Assembly: GCF_002258315.1 (NCBI RefSeq)
Contig: NZ_NOYD01000050.1
Coordinates: 370,338 to 434,337 of the forward strand
Direction of reading: 5' to 3'
DNA: 64,000 bases
DNA from: Rhodococcus sp. 06-462-5
Lineage (GTDB): Bacteria; Actinomycetota; Actinomycetes; Mycobacteriales; Mycobacteriaceae
The first letter of the stretch is position 1, and every line of letters begins with the position of its first letter. Of the stretch, positions 62,283-64,000 are shown piece by piece. Both the position numbers and the translations under genes were made by a program. The notes below the pieces were generated by a model. It worked only from the letters and a program-made list of their open reading frames with translations. It was not told the DNA's origin and made no database searches.

Positions 62283-62309
62283 GCCCGGCTCGGGAGGCCC
62301 CGGGAGCCG

Positions 62310-64000
62310 TCAGAACTCGTCCGACGCAGGCTGCTCGTCCGGGTCGCCGCCCTTGATCGACCACAGCAGACCGTCGAGCTCGTCCGGTTTGACGAGCACC
62401 TCGCGGGCCTTCGATCCCTCGCTCGGGCCGACGACTCCGCGGTTCTCCATCAGGTCCATCAGTCGCCCGGCCTTGGCGAAGCCGACTCGAAGCTTGCGTT
62501 GCAGCATCGACGTCGAACCGAACTGACTCGTCACGACCAGCTCGACCGCCTGCAGCAGCACGTCGAGGTCGTCGCCGATGTCGGGATCGACGTCCTTCTT
62601 GTCCGAGACCTTCGCGGCGGTGACGGTGTCGTTGTACTCGGGCTCGGCCTGGTTCTTGGCGAAGTCGACGACGGCAGCGATCTCCTCATCGGTGATGAAC
62701 GCACCCTGCAGACGCGTCGGCTTGCCCGCACCCATCGGTAGGAAGAGCGCATCGCCCATACCGATGAGCTTCTCGGCACCGGGCTGGTCCAGAATGACGC
62801 GGGAGTCGGTCAGCGACGAGGTCGCGAAGGCCAGACGCGACGGTACGTTCGTCTTGATCAGACCGGTGACGACGTCGACCGACGGACGCTGCGTGGCGAG
62901 CACCAGGTGGATACCGGCCGCACGCGCCTTCTGCGTGATCCGCACGATCGCTTCCTCGACGTCGCGGGGAGCGGTCATCATCAGGTCTGCCAGCTCGTCG
63001 ACGATCGCGAGGATGTACGGGTAGGGCCGATAGACGCGTTCGCTGCCCAGAGGTGCGGTGATCTCGCCGGAACGCACCTTCTTGTTGAAGTCGTCGATGT
63101 GGCGGACCTTGTTGATCTGCATGTCCTGGTAGCGCTGCTCCATCTCTTCGACGAGCCAGGCCAGTGCCGCGGCAGCCTTCTTGGGCTGCGTGATGATCGG
63201 GGTGATGAGGTGCGGAATGCCCTCGTAGGGCGTCAGCTCCACCATCTTCGGGTCGATGAGGATCATCCGAACCTCGTCCGGCGTCGCTCGCGCGAGCAGC
63301 GAGACGAGCATCGAGTTCACGAAGCTCGACTTACCGGAACCGGTGGAGCCGGCCACCAGCAGGTGAGGCATCTTCGCGAGGTTGGCGCTGACGAAGTCGC
63401 CCTCGATGTCCTTGCCCAGTCCGATCACCAACGGATGGTGATCCTTGCGCGTCGACGGCGCAGTGAGCACATCCGCCAGGCGGACCATCTCACGGTCCGA
63501 GTTGGGTACCTCGATACCGACCGCGGACTTGCCCGGGATCGGCGCGAGCAGGCGCACGTTGTCGGTGGCGACGGCGTAGGCGATGTTGCGTGCGAGTGCG
63601 GTGATCTTCTCGACCTTGACGCCCGGGCCCAGCTCCACCTCGTAGCGGGTGACCGTGGGCCCGCGGGTGAAACCGGTGACCGCAGCATCGATCTTGAACT
63701 GTTCGAGTACCTCCGAGATCGCCTCGATCATGGCGTCGTTGGCCTGGCTGCGGGTCTTGGGCGGATCCCCGTCGATCAGCAGCGACAACGACGGAAGCGT
63801 GTAGTCCCCGTCGACGACGCGATCGACGACGATCTTGTCGTCCTCGGCAGGCTGCTTCGGTTCGGCTGCCTTGACGATCGGCTTGGGCTTGGGCCGCGGG
63901 GGCGCGACCGGCTCGGGGGCCTGCTCCACCGGTTCCGGTAAGTCGAGCTTCGTGAACTCGATGCTCGTCTCGCTGCTCGCGCGAGCGACGCCGGACCTCG
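62310..64000 (-). CDS. ftsK: DNA translocase FtsK (partial; reliable only to about 63,922)
   Basis: This is the C-terminal part (about 537 reliable residues) of FtsK, which pumps chromosome ends through the division septum. A Pro/Lys/Glu linker leads into the RecA-like motor with Walker [11 protein letters not shown], Walker B in [13 protein letters not shown] and [14 protein letters not shown]. The winged-helix gamma domain ([25 protein letters not shown]) reads DNA polarity motifs. The N-terminal membrane part is missing. From 63,923 to 63,996 the sequence is a perfect inverted copy of its own Walker A region (63,276-63,349). The frame stays open there by chance, but those residues should not be trusted. 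Confidence 0.95.
   Translation of the reverse strand, partial: RSGVARASSETSIEFTKLDLPEPVEQAPEPVAPPRPKPKPIVKAAEPKQPAEDDKIVVDRVVDGDYTLPSLSLLIDGDPPKTRSQANDAMIEAISEVLEQFKIDAAVTGFTRGPTVTRYEVELGPGVKVEKITALARNIAYAVATDNVRLLAPIPGKSAVGIEVPNSDREMVRLADVLTAPSTRKDHHPLVIGLGKDIEGDFVSANLAKMPHLLVAGSTGSGKSSFVNSMLVSLLARATPDEVRMILIDPKMVELTPYEGIPHLITPIITQPKKAAAALAWLVEEMEQRYQDMQINKVRHIDDFNKKVRSGEITAPLGSERVYRPYPYILAIVDELADLMMTAPRDVEEAIVRITQKARAAGIHLVLATQRPSVDVVTGLIKTNVPSRLAFATSSLTDSRVILDQPGAEKLIGMGDALFLPMGAGKPTRLQGAFITDEEIAAVVDFAKNQAEPEYNDTVTAAKVSDKKDVDPDIGDDLDVLLQAVELVVTSQFGSTSMLQRKLRVGFAKAGRLMDLMENRGVVGPSEGSKAREVLVKPDELDGLLWSIKGGDPDEQPASDEF
63276..63349 (-). repeat. first arm of a 74-base perfect inverted repeat (native ftsK Walker A region)
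   Basis: This segment encodes FtsK residues around [15 protein letters not shown] and is repeated exactly, in reverse orientation, at 63,923-63,996. The coding context shows this arm is the original. Confidence 0.95.
63923..63996 (+). repeat. second arm of the 74-base inverted repeat (probable fold-back artefact)
   Basis: All 74 bases equal the reverse complement of 63,276-63,349. Immediately inside the junction the sequences share only the short stretch GCTCCACCGG. A fold-back of this kind close to the end of a sequence is typical of a chimeric read or assembly end. The last 4 bases (63,997-64,000) no longer match. Confidence 0.9.

Overview
The window is a gene-dense, high-GC stretch of actinobacterial core chromosome. 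It most likely comes from Rhodococcus or a close relative in the Nocardiaceae/Mycobacteriales. The gene order sigB, ideR, sthA, PAC2 protein, hydrolase, PhzF, nrdR, lexA, hflX, dapF, miaA, DUF349 protein, miaB, glu transporter, recX, recA, DUF3046 protein, pspM, pspA, clgR, pgsA, argA, ftsK matches what I recall of the Mycobacterium tuberculosis Rv2709-Rv2748 region. Mycothiol-linked formaldehyde dehydrogenase, IdeR, and LexA boxes of the TCGAAC-N4-GTTCGA type support this. The genus call is inference. I saw no rRNA, tRNA, insertion sequence, prophage or CRISPR array, and no gene-free gap reaches 300 bases (the largest, about 267 bases, lies upstream of clgR).

Layout. 1-8.1 kb: DUF3099 protein, methyltransferase, stress sigma factor SigB with a SigE/SigH-type promoter and a strong terminator, an acuC-pat lysine deacetylase/acetyltransferase pair, and IdeR. 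8.1-17 kb: galE, DUF4192 protein, lipoprotein, the formaldehyde-detoxification pair (MBL hydrolase, mscR), sthA, PAC2 protein and an alpha/beta hydrolase. 17-25.3 kb: DUF3516-type helicase, oxyR/ahpC/ahpD peroxide defence, PhzF protein, an NlpC/P60-like protein, a small membrane protein, a class III aminotransferase and a Pr6Pr membrane protein. 25.4-32.5 kb: hrpA, nrdR, an SOS division-control gene, lexA and an acyl-CoA dehydrogenase. 32.7-40 kb: uracil/xanthine permease and the whole fructose phosphotransferase system (ptsI; deoR-type regulator, fruK, fruA, ptsH). 40-49 kb: secreted protein, hflX, dapF, miaA, DUF349 protein, miaB. 49.3-52.6 kb: gluABCD glutamate importer. 52.7-62.2 kb: recX-recA, DUF3046 protein, glycosyltransferase, tetR/dagK, psp envelope-stress genes with clgR, pgsA, argA and a YciI protein. 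62.3 kb to the edge: ftsK, incomplete.

The genes form linked stress circuits. LexA and RecA-NDp-type signals sit in front of recA and the lexA-divergent gene. A SigE-type promoter drives both sigB and clgR, and ClgR probably controls pspA-pspM. OxyR faces ahpCD. The PTS genes are back to back around one palindrome that supplies the -35 box of both promoters.

Two things stand out. Many genes have a TANNNT -10 box placed 6-9 bases before the start codon, the signature of leaderless mRNA, and three of these or SigE-type arrangements create small upstream reading frames or N-terminal extensions. Second, the last 78 bases hold a perfect 74-base inverted copy of ftsK's own Walker A segment, which looks like a fold-back assembly or library artefact, so ftsK should not be read past about 63,922.
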